Below, piece by piece: positions 25,774 to 34,379 of a DNA stretch of 63,773 bases (its first letter is position 1; each line of letters begins with the position of its first letter). Both the position numbers and the translations under genes were made by a program. The notes under the pieces are model-generated. The model was given only the letters and a program-made list of their open reading frames with translations, ran no database searches and had not been told where the DNA came from. The stretch lies in NCBI RefSeq assembly GCF_003410055.1, contig NZ_QUZK01000025.1, positions 1 through 63,773 of the forward strand, given 5' to 3'. Source of the stretch: Wenzhouxiangella sediminis. GTDB lineage: Bacteria; Pseudomonadota; Gammaproteobacteria; Xanthomonadales; Wenzhouxiangellaceae.

Positions 25774-27633
25774 TTAGCGCGGCGCCTCGCACAGGCAGTG
25801 CGCCATCACGCCGGGGCGGCCGGACTCGGCCTGCGAGAACACCAGGCGCAGCTCGTCGATCATCTGGCGGCCGATGCCGGGCGGCAGCCAGCCCGCCAGG
25901 CCGCGCATCGAATCGATGCCGGCCATCCGGATCGAAGCGCCCGCCATGTCGACGAAGAACTGCTCGAACGCCGAGAGGCGCCGCTCGACGTACTGCACCT
26001 GGTAATCCTCGCCGATGCCGGCGCTGCGCGCGGCCGAGGCGACCGCCTCCTCGAGCGTGCCGAGCTGGTCCACCAGGCCGCGACGCTGCGCCTGGGTACC
26101 GGTCCACACACGCCCCTGCGCCACCTGGTCGACCTCCTCGACCGACATCCGGCGGTGCTCGGCGACCAGGGTGATGAATTCTCGGTAGCCGTGCTCGATG
26201 AAGCTCTGGAACAGGTTGCGGGCCGGTTCCTGCAGTTCGCGGTCGGCGCGCAGCGCGCCCGACAGCGGTGTGGTGCCCACACCGTCGGTGTGAATACCGA
26301 TCTGCGCCAGCGTGTCCTGGAAGGTCGGGAAGAAGCCGAAGATGCCGATCGAACCGGTCAGCGTGGTCGGGTAGGCCCAGACTTCGTCCGCGCCCATCGC
26401 GATCCAGTAGCCGCCCGAGGCGGCCACGTTGCTCATGCTCACGATGACCGGCTTTCCGGACTCCTTGAGCGCCATCAGTTCGTTGCGGATCACTTCCGAG
26501 GCAAAGGCGCTGCCGCCGCCGGAGTTGACGCGGAGCACCACCGCCTTGATGCGGTCGTCGCGGGCGGCCTGGCGAATCAGCCTCGAGGTCGATTCCGAAC
26601 CGATGGTCCCCTGCGGCTGATTGCCCTCGGTGATCGCGCCCTGGGCGACGATGATGCCCACGCGATCGGCGCGCGGATGCCACTCGCGGGAAGCGGCGGC
26701 GTAGGTCTCGAAGTCGATCTGGCGAAAGCCGGTATCCGGATCGCCCGTGCCGCTGTTGGCCAGCTCGGCGCGCAGTTCCGGCCGGCTGACCAGGCGATCG
26801 ACAAGCCCTCGCTCCAGCGCCATGGCGGCGAGGTCGCCGTCGGCGGCCTCGACGGCGTCGGAGAAGTTCTCGGTCAGCTCGACCAGCACCTCGACTGGCA
26901 GGCCGCGGTGGAGCGCGACCCGGTCGAGCCAGTTCTGCCACAGATCGCCCAGCCAGGCTTCGGTGGCGCGGCGGTCAGCCTCGGACATGTCGTTGCGGAT
27001 GAACGGTTCCATCGCCGACTTGTACTCGCCCACGCGGAACAGGTTGACGTCGACCTTCAGCTTGTCGAGGCCCTCGGCGTAATACTGGCGGTACTGGCTG
27101 TAGCCGTCGAACAGCAGCATGCCGTCGCGGTCGAGCCAGATTTCGTCGGCCATCGACGCGAGCATGTACTGGCTCTGCATCATCATGCCGCCGTGGGCGA
27201 TGACCGTCTTGCCCGACTCGCGGAACCGCGCGAAGGCGTCGGCCAGTTCTGTCTGCATGCCCGGCGCCAGACCCCAGAGCTTGTCGGTGCGCACCAGCAC
27301 CTGCACGATGCGGTCGTCGTCGGCGGCGTGCTCCAGTGCGGCCAGGATGTCGCGCAGTCGCGTCTCGGGCAGCTCCTGACCGAGCGCCTCGTTGATGGCG
27401 CGATCGAGCGGCGCGCCGGTGTACTCCTCGACGACGACGCCGTCGGGCTCGATGACCAGCGTGGTCTGCGCGTCGACGATGATCTCGTCCGACGAGAAGA
27501 ACAGGATGCGGATGACCAGCGCGAGCACGATCAGGAACAGGATGTTGAAGACGGCCATTCGAAAGGCCGTCAGGCCGCGCCAGAAGCCCAGCCAGAGCCG
27601 GACGAGCACATTGGGTCTCGAGTTCGAAGTCAT
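25774..27633 (-). CDS. sppA: Signal peptide peptidase SppA, 67K type
   Basis: An inner-membrane serine protease that degrades cleaved signal peptides. An N-terminal transmembrane helix (about 20-43) is followed by two tandem SppA/ClpP-like domains. The Ser-Lys dyad is recognisable: K205 in VGEYKSAMEPF and S406 in NVAASGGYW (E. coli K209 and S409). The length is 619 aa against 618 in E. coli. ATG at 27633 is the first start giving the cytoplasmic tail plus anchor. The gene lies 74 bp after the MATE exporter gene on the same strand. Confidence 0.96.
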   Translation of the reverse strand: MTSNSRPNVLVRLWLGFWRGLTAFRMAVFNILFLIVLALVIRILFFSSDEIIVDAQTTLVIEPDGVVVEEYTGAPLDRAINEALGQELPETRLRDILAALEHAADDDRIVQVLVRTDKLWGLAPGMQTELADAFARFRESGKTVIAHGGMMMQSQYMLASMADEIWLDRDGMLLFDGYSQYRQYYAEGLDKLKVDVNLFRVGEYKSAMEPFIRNDMSEADRRATEAWLGDLWQNWLDRVALHRGLPVEVLVELTENFSDAVEAADGDLAAMALERGLVDRLVSRPELRAELANSGTGDPDTGFRQIDFETYAAASREWHPRADRVGIIVAQGAITEGNQPQGTIGSESTSRLIRQAARDDRIKAVVLRVNSGGGSAFASEVIRNELMALKESGKPVIVSMSNVAASGGYWIAMGADEVWAYPTTLTGSIGIFGFFPTFQDTLAQIGIHTDGVGTTPLSGALRADRELQEPARNLFQSFIEHGYREFITLVAEHRRMSVEEVDQVAQGRVWTGTQAQRRGLVDQLGTLEEAVASAARSAGIGEDYQVQYVERRLSAFEQFFVDMAGASIRMAGIDSMRGLAGWLPPGIGRQMIDELRLVFSQAESGRPGVMAHCLCEAPR

Positions 27634-27707
27634 TGAAGGATATTTCGGACGGACGATTGGAGGGTCATTCTACTCAGCGTCCGTGGAGACCCACAATGTG
27701 CCGTAAG

Positions 27708-29084
27708 TCATTCGGGTTCGGCGACCTCCCGGATTTCCTCCCAGGACGACGTGATGCGCAGGAAGCGGGCGCCGAGCAGGAGGGCCGCGACCGTCAGGCC
27801 GGCGATGATGCCGCACCACATGCCGGCCGGCCCCCAGTCCTGGCGGAAGGTCAGCCACCAGCCCAGGGTCATGCCGACCAGCCAGTAGGCGAGCACGCAG
27901 TAGCCCATGGGCACGCGCGTGTCCTTGAGTCCGCGCAGGGCGCCGGCGGCCGAGACCTGCAGGCAGTCGGCGAGCTGGAAGACGGCGGCGAAGAACAGCA
28001 GGCTGGCGGCCAGCGCCACCACCTCCGGGTCGGGCGTGTACATCCGCGCGATCCATTCCGGAAAAAGGATCATGGTCAGCGAGGCCAGCGCGCCGAAGCC
28101 CAGGGCCATGCCCATGCCGACCAGGCCCGCGCGGCGCGCCCCGGCGCGGTCGCGACGACCCACGGCGTTGCCGACGCGCACCGTGATGGCGCCCGACAGC
28201 CCCAGCGGCACCATGAAGATCAGCCCGGAGAAATTGATCGCCACCTGGTGGGCGGCGACCGGCAGCGTGCCCAGGGTGCCGATGGCCAGGGCGCTCGCGA
28301 TGAACAGGCTGGCTTCCAGGAAGACCATCACGCCGATGGGAAGTCCGAGCGCGAGCAGGGCGCGAAGCTCGCGCCAGTCGGGCCCGCTGAAACGCGCGAA
28401 CACGCCGAAGGGCCGGTAGTAGGGCCGCCATCGGACCCAGGCCGCCATCATGACCAGCTGCAGCCAGAGCACGACGGCCGAAGCCCAGCCGCAGCCCTCC
28501 GCGCCCAACGCCGGAAAACCCAGCTTGCCGAACATCAGGACGTAATTGAGCGGCACGTTGAAGGCGATGCCCATCACGCCGATGTACATCGTCGGCCGGG
28601 TATGGCCCGTGCCCTCCGAGAAGAAACGCAGCACGAACATGCCCGCCAGGGCCGGCATGCCCCAGCTGATGGCCAGCAGGTAGCGATGGGCCAGTTCGGC
28701 CACGGCCGGCTCCACCCCGATGAGGTCCATCAGGCCGTCGCCGCGCCGCATCAGGAAGAAGAACAGCGCCGAGATGAACAGCGCCAGCCACAGGGCCTGG
28801 CGCGTCAACTCCCCGGCCTGCCCGCGGCGGCCCGCTCCCTCGAGCTGCGAGACGGCGGCCGAGACGGCCATCATCAGGCCGACGATGAATACCATGCCGG
28901 CCGACCAGATCGAAGAGCCGATGGCGACCGCGCCCAGGTCCAGCGCCCCGAGTCGACCGGCCATCAGGGTGTCGACCAGCGTCATCGCGTAACTGGTCAC
29001 CTGGCCGATGATCAGCGGACCGGCGAGCAGCAGGGTCCGCCGGATCTCGGCCGGCAGGTCGGGGGCGTGGGTGCTCGCTGACAT
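27708..29084 (-). CDS. MATE-family multidrug/cation exporter (NorM-like)
   Basis: A 12-helix exporter of 458 aa of the NorM branch, likely driven by Na+ or H+. The first conserved block is LAGPLIIGQVTSYAMTLVDTLMAGRLG (about 19-45); VAAHQVAINFSGLIFMVPLGLS in the first half and the VGNAVGRRD loop at its end are typical, and the two halves show the expected pseudo-repeat. ATG at 29084 was chosen over a start 96 nt upstream because the longer N-terminus is unconserved and overlaps pgi downstream of its own stop. It follows pgi by 35 bp. Confidence 0.92.
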   Translation of the reverse strand: MSASTHAPDLPAEIRRTLLLAGPLIIGQVTSYAMTLVDTLMAGRLGALDLGAVAIGSSIWSAGMVFIVGLMMAVSAAVSQLEGAGRRGQAGELTRQALWLALFISALFFFLMRRGDGLMDLIGVEPAVAELAHRYLLAISWGMPALAGMFVLRFFSEGTGHTRPTMYIGVMGIAFNVPLNYVLMFGKLGFPALGAEGCGWASAVVLWLQLVMMAAWVRWRPYYRPFGVFARFSGPDWRELRALLALGLPIGVMVFLEASLFIASALAIGTLGTLPVAAHQVAINFSGLIFMVPLGLSGAITVRVGNAVGRRDRAGARRAGLVGMGMALGFGALASLTMILFPEWIARMYTPDPEVVALAASLLFFAAVFQLADCLQVSAAGALRGLKDTRVPMGYCVLAYWLVGMTLGWWLTFRQDWGPAGMWCGIIAGLTVAALLLGARFLRITSSWEEIREVAEPE

Positions 29085-29119
29085 GTGACTGGGCGATGCA
29101 GGACCGAAGAGCGAACCGG

Positions 29120-30547
29120 TCAGCCCTGCAGCCGCTTCCTGATTTCCCGCGCCAGGCGCTTGCCTTCCTCGACGCCCCACTGGTCGAAGGGGTTGATGCG
29201 CCAGACGACCGACAGGGCGTAGACGGCCTGCTCGAACCCGGCCAGCAGCCAGCCCAGGGAGCGGGCGTCGAGTTCATCGACGAGCAATGTCGCGACGGGC
29301 CGGTTGCCCGGCATGCGCTGGAACGGCTCGCCCTCGGCGCGACCGTTGGTGAGCGCGGAGGCCTGGGCCAGCAGGTGCGCCATCTGGCGGCGCTGCCAGT
29401 CCGCATGCCCGTGCCCGCCGCGGCGGGCGCCGACGAGGACCAGCGGATGCGAATCCGGCCCCTGGTGAAGCGCCTGGAAGATCGAGTGCTGCAGGTCGGT
29501 GCCCCGCCCGCCAAAGATCAGCGGCACGGTCGGCCCCTCGACAGGACGCCCGTCGAGATCCACGCCCTTGCCCAGGCTTTCCATGAACAGCTGCTGCAGG
29601 TAATCACCGAGCAGGGCCAGCCGCGGCTCGTAGCTGACGAAGCCAAGCGTGTCACAGTCGAGCTCGCGCCGGAGATAGTGAATGAGCAGGCCGGCAAGAG
29701 TCGCCAGCCCGTCGGCGTCCGGTTGACGGCGGAAGTCCTCGTCGGCGGCCTCGGCGCCGGCCAGCAGGGCCTCGAATCTTTCCGGCCCGATGGCGGCTGC
29801 GGCGCTGACGCCGACCGACGACCACAGCGAGAAGCGGCCGCCGGTCCAGGCCGGGAAGGTCAGGATGTGGGCGTCGTCGAGCCCGAATTCCCGGGCGCGG
29901 TCGACATTGGCCGTGGCCGCCCAGCTACGCGCGGCCCAGTCGGCGCCGAGCCAATCGCGCGCCGCGCTCGCCTGCAGGAGCGTCTCTTCGGTGGAAAAGG
30001 ACTTGGAGGCGACCACCAGGCCCGTAGTGGCGGGATCGAGCCGGCGGCACAAGCGTTCGAAGCGCCGGCCGTCGAGGGTCGACAGCCAGTGCACCCGCAC
30101 GGCGCCGTCGTCGGCGTCCAGCGCGTCGGCCACCAGCCGGGGGCCCAGGTCGGAGCCGCCGATGCCGACGTGCAGCAGGTCTTTCAGGCCGGTCTCGCCG
30201 GCGTGAAGGGCGCGCGCCACGTCCAGGAAGCGCTCGCGTTCGGCGAGGACCTGCCCGGCCTCGTCGGCGGCCAGGCCGCGGAAGGGTCGGGACGCCCGCA
30301 GGGCCATGTGCAGTGCGGGCTGGTTTTCGCTGGGATTGACGATCTCGCCCGAGAACAGGCGCTCCACGGCCGAGGCCAGGTCGCAGGCTCCGGGCAGTCG
30401 CTGTAGCGCGGCCAGCCCTTCCCGGTCGAGCGGAATGCCGGAGAAATCGAGGCGCCAGCCGCCCCCTTCGCGCGCGAAATCGGCGGCGCGAGCGGGATCG
30501 GCGGCCATCAGTTCGGAAACGACCGGAATGTTGTCTTTTCGCAACAT
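29120..30547 (-). CDS. pgi: Glucose-6-phosphate isomerase, divergent short form
   Basis: It interconverts glucose 6-phosphate and fructose 6-phosphate. Recognisable PGI motifs: HVGIGGSDLGPRL, SKSFSTEETL (normally SKTFTTxET), GGRFSLWSSVG (signature 1, with Thr where the pattern has an aliphatic residue), FMESLGKG (normally MESNGK), GTDLQHSIFQALHQG (normally GTNGQHxFYQLxHQG) and the C-terminal FDQWGVEEGK. The catalytic Glu, His and Lys are retained. At 475 aa it is about 70 residues shorter than E. coli (549). It is 14 bp after panD and 35 bp before the exporter gene, so panD-pgi-exporter may be one unit. Confidence 0.93.
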   Translation of the reverse strand: MLRKDNIPVVSELMAADPARAADFAREGGGWRLDFSGIPLDREGLAALQRLPGACDLASAVERLFSGEIVNPSENQPALHMALRASRPFRGLAADEAGQVLAERERFLDVARALHAGETGLKDLLHVGIGGSDLGPRLVADALDADDGAVRVHWLSTLDGRRFERLCRRLDPATTGLVVASKSFSTEETLLQASAARDWLGADWAARSWAATANVDRAREFGLDDAHILTFPAWTGGRFSLWSSVGVSAAAAIGPERFEALLAGAEAADEDFRRQPDADGLATLAGLLIHYLRRELDCDTLGFVSYEPRLALLGDYLQQLFMESLGKGVDLDGRPVEGPTVPLIFGGRGTDLQHSIFQALHQGPDSHPLVLVGARRGGHGHADWQRRQMAHLLAQASALTNGRAEGEPFQRMPGNRPVATLLVDELDARSLGWLLAGFEQAVYALSVVWRINPFDQWGVEEGKRLAREIRKRLQG

Positions 30548-30561
30548 TCGGCCGCCCGGGA

Positions 30562-30942
30562 TCAGGCTGCCTGGACGGGAATCCGGCCGGCGATGCGCGC
30601 GATGCGGTTGTCGGCGTCGGGATAGACGAGATGCGGCTCGTGCGCGGCCGCCTCGGCCTCGCTCATGCGCGCGTAGGCGGCGATGATGACCAGGTCGCCC
30701 TCGTCGGCCTTGTGCGCGGCCGCCCCGTTGACCGAGATCACGCCGCTGCCGCGCTCGCCGCGGATGGCGTAGGTCACGAAGCGCTCGCCGCTGGTGATGT
30801 TGTAGATATGTACTTGTTCGTGCTCGAGAATTCCTGCCGCCTCGAGCAGCGTCTCGTCGATGGCGCAGGAGCCTTCGTAGTCACGCTCGACCCGGGTGAC
30901 CGTCGCGCGGTGAATCTTGCCTTTCAACATCGTAAGCTGCAT
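30562..30942 (-). CDS. panD: Aspartate 1-decarboxylase PanD
   Basis: A pyruvoyl enzyme that makes beta-alanine for pantothenate and CoA. The proenzyme self-cleaves at G24-S25 in DYEGSCAID, with S25 becoming the pyruvoyl group; K9 and the late [10 protein letters not shown] are family features. The length is 126 aa as in E. coli. The usual partners panB and panC are not adjacent. Upstream lies an orphan transcript with its own terminator (30987-31094), so panD must either start downstream of that terminator or depend on readthrough. Confidence 0.96.
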   Translation of the reverse strand: MQLTMLKGKIHRATVTRVERDYEGSCAIDETLLEAAGILEHEQVHIYNITSGERFVTYAIRGERGSGVISVNGAAAHKADEGDLVIIAAYARMSEAEAAAHEPHLVYPDADNRIARIAGRIPVQAA

Positions 30943-30986
30943 GTCGATGACCCCGTGAATCCAGTGGGATGACCTGTCAGTGGTCT

Positions 30987-31019
30987 AAAAAAAAACCCCT
31001 CCCCTGGTCGAGGGAGGGG
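30987..31019 (-). terminator. Strong intrinsic terminator upstream of panD
   Basis: Leftward, CCCTCCC/GGGAGGG arms within GCCCCTCCCTCGACCAGGGG form an 8-bp GC stem with an 8-nt loop, followed by nine U. It is 45 nt upstream of the panD start codon, and no coding gene precedes it on this strand. Confidence 0.88.
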
Positions 31020-31094
31020 CAACTGATGTCGGAGTGATGTACCTCGCTTCGCGCCCTGCGACCTTGGTAATCCGTTGCGGTTTTGCCAAGGTTG
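30987..31094 (-). ncRNA. Candidate small RNA upstream of panD
   Basis: The predicted transcript starts near 31094 and ends in U9 at 30987, about 108 nt. It begins with a stem ACCTTGG/CCAAGGT (31061-31067 with 31086-31092) enclosing an inner CCG/CGG pair, then a single-stranded stretch, then the terminator stem. There is no start codon with a ribosome site. It could be a trans-acting sRNA or a terminating leader of panD. No known Rfam family is recognised from memory. Confidence 0.5.
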
Positions 31095-31100
31095 GTGGTA

Positions 31101-31130
31101 AGTCTACCACAGCTGATGCAGGAATGCCAA
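31101..31130 (-). promoter_or_regulatory. Promoter candidate for the panD-upstream RNA
   Basis: Leftward TTGGCA (31125-31130), an 18-nt spacer and TAGACT (31101-31106). The -35 matches consensus at 5 of 6 positions and the -10 at 4 of 6. Confidence 0.45.
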
Positions 31131-31248
31131 GAAAAGTGACTTGAAACACAGTCTGCAAAGCACGCCCTTTTTGAACAAGGCGGTCGCCGAAAGTTCCCCC
31201 GGCCTTGATGCCGTTTCTTTCATAATGCCGCCGAGCCCCTCGTGAGCG

Positions 31249-31950
31249 ATGTCCTCCATGGTCGAAAACAGCCCGCCAAACACCCCGGCACTGATCCTCG
31301 GCGGCGTGACCCGCCGGTTCAGCGCCGGCGATCGGATCGTGCCCGTGCTCGACAAGCTGGATCTCGAGGTGCGGCGGGGCGAGCGCGTTGCCGTGATGGG
31401 CGCCTCGGGTTCGGGCAAGTCCACGCTGCTCAACCTCGCCGCCGGGATGGACCGGCCCGACGAGGGCTCGGTCGCGGTGCTCGGCGAATCACTGGCGGCG
31501 ATCCCCGAGCCCGGCCTGACCCGCTTCCGGGCGCGCCACGTCGGCCTCGTGTTCCAGGACTTCAACCTGATCGACTCGATGAACGTACGCGAGAACATTG
31601 CGCTGCCGCTGTGGCTCAACGGAATCGACTCCGGCAGCGGCGCGGCTGAAGCACTGGCCGAGACGCTGGGCGTCGCGGAGCTGCTCGAGCGCATGCCCGG
31701 GCAGCTTTCGGGCGGCGAGAAGCAGCGCGTCGCGATCGCCCGTGCGTTGGTCCACGGTCCGGAACTGCTGCTGGCCGACGAGCCGACCGGCAGCCTGGAC
31801 GAAGCGGCCGCCGGGCGCGTCCTCGCCCTGTTCGATCGGGTCACGGCGGAGCGCGGCTGCGCGCTGGTGCTGGTGACCCACAACCCCGACGCCGCGGCGG
31901 TCTGCGACCGGCGGTTCCAGCTGCGCGGCGGCCGGCTGCAAGAGCGCTGA
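31249..31950 (+). CDS. ABC transporter ATP-binding protein (AttE/YbbA-like)
   Basis: The ATPase subunit of a MacB/LolD-type ABC system. Walker A is GASGSGKST with K57, the Q-loop lies in VGLVFQDFNLI, the signature is LSGGEKQRVAIARAL and Walker B is LLLADEPTG; the D-loop SLDEAA and the switch LVTHN follow. The length is 233 aa. ATG at 31249 is used; ATG at 31258 is equally possible, as neither has a clear ribosome site. The stop overlaps the permease start by one base (TGATG). Confidence 0.9.
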   Translation: MSSMVENSPPNTPALILGGVTRRFSAGDRIVPVLDKLDLEVRRGERVAVMGASGSGKSTLLNLAAGMDRPDEGSVAVLGESLAAIPEPGLTRFRARHVGLVFQDFNLIDSMNVRENIALPLWLNGIDSGSGAAEALAETLGVAELLERMPGQLSGGEKQRVAIARALVHGPELLLADEPTGSLDEAAAGRVLALFDRVTAERGCALVLVTHNPDAAAVCDRRFQLRGGRLQER

Positions 31951-34379
31951 TGCGGCTGCTGATCCAGTCATCGCGGCGCTTCTTCCGGCGTCACCCGGGC
32001 CAGCTGGTGCTGGCGCTGGCCGGCATGGCCGCCGGCGTGGCGGTCATGACCGGCGTGGCCCTGATGCGCGACGTGCTCATCGACTCGCTCGACGGTGCGG
32101 CCGAGGCACTGGCCGGCCGCGACAGCGTGCGCGTCACCGCACCCGGCGGCCCGCTCGACGAAGACCTTTTCCGGGAACTGGCCCTGCGGCAAGGATCGCC
32201 GCCGCTCACGCCGGTGCTGAGGCAGCGCGTGACCGTCGGGGAGCGGCGTTTCGAGCTGCTGGGAATCGACCCCTTCTCCGGCGGCGGCCGCGGCTTGATG
32301 CCGCCCGATCTCCTCGCCCGCCTGCTCGCCTCGCCCGGCGCGGCGGCGGCCAACGCCTCCACCCTCGAGCGGCTCGGCATCGCCGCAGGCGAGAAACTGA
32401 CCGTCCCCCTCGGCGAGCGGACGCTCGAACTCGAACTGGTCGGACCGCTTCCGGCCGGACAGGAACTGGACGACCGCCTGCTGATGGACATTGCCGCCCT
32501 GCAGGCCGCGGCCGGCCGCCAGGGCGAGCTGAGCTGGATCGACGCTCCCGCCGGGGCGAGCGGCTGGCTGCGGGAACACCTCCCCGGCTCGCTGGAACTC
32601 GGCAGCGCGGCCCAGCGCCGGGACGCCGCCGCGCGGCTCACCGAAGGCATGCGCGCCAACCTCAGCGCGATGGGCCTGATCAGCCTCGCCGTGGGCCTTT
32701 TCGTGATCTTCAGCGTACTCAGCTTCCTGCTGGTCCAGCGTCGGCGCAGCATCGCCATGCTGCGCGCCGTGGGTGTGACCAGCGGTCGGATCACCGCACT
32801 GCTGCTGATCGAAACCGCCGTTCTGGCCGGCCTCGGCGCGCTCATCGGCCTGGTCCTGGGTACCTTGCTCGCCGAGAGCCTGATCGGGCTCGTACGCGTG
32901 CCCGTCGCCGAACTCTACGGCCTGCTGGCGCCGGCCGGCGTGCAACCGAGCTTCGGGCTCTACGCGTTCGTGTGGCTGACCGCAGTGGGCACGGCCCTGG
33001 TCTCGGTGGCGGGCCTGCTGGGCGAAGCGCGTCGGATTCCGCCCGGCCGCATCCTCCGCCTGCCGCCGCCGGAACCGGGCCGACGCTTCGCCGGCGTGAT
33101 CGTGGCGCTCTTGTTACTGGGCACGTCCGTCGCCGTCGTGCTGGCCAGCCGCAGCCTGCCGATCGCCTTCGCAGCCCTGTTCCTGGCCCTGGGCGGATTC
33201 GCCCTGCTGGCGCCGGAACTCGGCGTGCGCGCGCTCTCGGCCCTGCGCCGCATCGCGCCGGCCAGCCTGCCGGGACGAGCGCTGGCCCTGCTGCTGGCCG
33301 GACAGAAGCGCATCCGACCGGCCCTGGCCGCGCTGAGCCTGGCGCTCGCCCTGGCGACCGGGCTGGCCATGATGGTCCTCGGCTTCCGCGCCGCGGTGGA
33401 CGACTGGATCGACCGCCTGCTGCGCGCCGACAGCTACGTCACCGCCATCCAGGGCGGCCTGGAGGCGGCCACCGTCGAACGGGTGGCGGCCCTGCCGGGA
33501 ATCGCCGAGACTTCCAGCGCCCGGCGCGTGACCGTCGCCGACGGCCGGCAGTTGATCGCCTACGACCTGCCGCCGCGCGCCTGGGCCGGTTTCGAGTGGC
33601 TCGCCGGCGACGGCCCGGCCGCCTTCGAGGCGTTCCGCTCCGGCGAAGTGGTGGTCATATCCGAGCCGCTGGCGCGACGCGACGGGCTCGACGTCGGCGA
33701 CGAAGTGCGGCTCGAGACGCCGGCCGGCGAGCGCCGGCTTCCGGTCGCCGCCGTCTACCGCGACTACGCCAGCGAACGCGGCAGCATCGCCATTCACGCG
33801 CCGCTATACCGCCGGCTCTACGACGACCCGCGCCGCGACAGCCTCGGGCTCTACTATTCCGGCGAGGCCATCGACGAAGAGACACTCGCCGATCGGCTGC
33901 ACGCGATCGACCCGGACCTGCAACTTACAAGTCGCGAGTCGGTGCGCGAAACGACCCTGGCCGTCTTCGACCGGACCTTCCGCATCTCCTGGGCCCTGGC
34001 GGCGCTGGTTGCCGTGATCGCGCTGATCGCGCTGATCAGCGCCCTGCTGGCGATGGGCCTGGAGCGGCGGCGCGACTATGCCACCCTGCGCGCCCTGGGC
34101 CTGACCCGCGGCCGCCTGCACGCCCTGGTCGTTTGCCAGACCGCGGGCCTGGCGCTGGCCGCCGCGCTGGTGGCCGTGCCGCTGTCGATCGCCATCCACC
34201 TGGGCCTGTCGCTGGTCATCCAGCCGCGCGCCTTCGGCTGGAGCCTGCCGCTGAGCTGGCCGCTGGCGCCGCCGACTCTCATGCTGCCCCTGGCGCTGCT
34301 GTGCGGGCTACTGGCCGGCCTCTACCCGGCCTGGCGGATCGGCCGCCGTGATCCGGCCCCGGAACTGAAGGCCGAATGA
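31950..34379 (+). CDS. FtsX-like ABC permease, fused two-unit form (AttFG/YbbP-like)
   Basis: An inner-membrane permease of 809 aa. It has an N-terminal helix (about 15-37), a periplasmic core domain (about 40-235), and three helices forming the first FtsX domain (LISLAVGLFVIFSVLSFLLVQRR near 250, then two more to about 370). A central helix group follows (about 375-430), then a second periplasmic core and a second FtsX domain ending near 800. This is the duplicated arrangement of YbbP, equivalent to AttF plus AttG in one chain. Such systems act mechanically on lipids or lipoproteins rather than by classical transport. Coupled to the ATPase before and the AttH-like gene after. Confidence 0.88.
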   Translation: MRLLIQSSRRFFRRHPGQLVLALAGMAAGVAVMTGVALMRDVLIDSLDGAAEALAGRDSVRVTAPGGPLDEDLFRELALRQGSPPLTPVLRQRVTVGERRFELLGIDPFSGGGRGLMPPDLLARLLASPGAAAANASTLERLGIAAGEKLTVPLGERTLELELVGPLPAGQELDDRLLMDIAALQAAAGRQGELSWIDAPAGASGWLREHLPGSLELGSAAQRRDAAARLTEGMRANLSAMGLISLAVGLFVIFSVLSFLLVQRRRSIAMLRAVGVTSGRITALLLIETAVLAGLGALIGLVLGTLLAESLIGLVRVPVAELYGLLAPAGVQPSFGLYAFVWLTAVGTALVSVAGLLGEARRIPPGRILRLPPPEPGRRFAGVIVALLLLGTSVAVVLASRSLPIAFAALFLALGGFALLAPELGVRALSALRRIAPASLPGRALALLLAGQKRIRPALAALSLALALATGLAMMVLGFRAAVDDWIDRLLRADSYVTAIQGGLEAATVERVAALPGIAETSSARRVTVADGRQLIAYDLPPRAWAGFEWLAGDGPAAFEAFRSGEVVVISEPLARRDGLDVGDEVRLETPAGERRLPVAAVYRDYASERGSIAIHAPLYRRLYDDPRRDSLGLYYSGEAIDEETLADRLHAIDPDLQLTSRESVRETTLAVFDRTFRISWALAALVAVIALIALISALLAMGLERRRDYATLRALGLTRGRLHALVVCQTAGLALAAALVAVPLSIAIHLGLSLVIQPRAFGWSLPLSWPLAPPTLMLPLALLCGLLAGLYPAWRIGRRDPAPELKAE

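Larger units (their letters stand above)
30943..31248. other. Intergenic region with structured RNA candidate
   Basis: This 306-bp gap between panD (leftward) and attE (rightward) holds, from right to left, a leftward promoter (31101-31130), a hairpin-forming stretch (31061-31092) and a strong leftward terminator (30987-31019). A perfect stem GTGGTA/TACCAC (leftward, about 31095-31110) overlaps the -10 box. No protein frame with start and ribosome site is seen on either strand. A rightward promoter for the ABC genes should lie at about 31150-31240, but I cannot name it. Confidence 0.6.
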
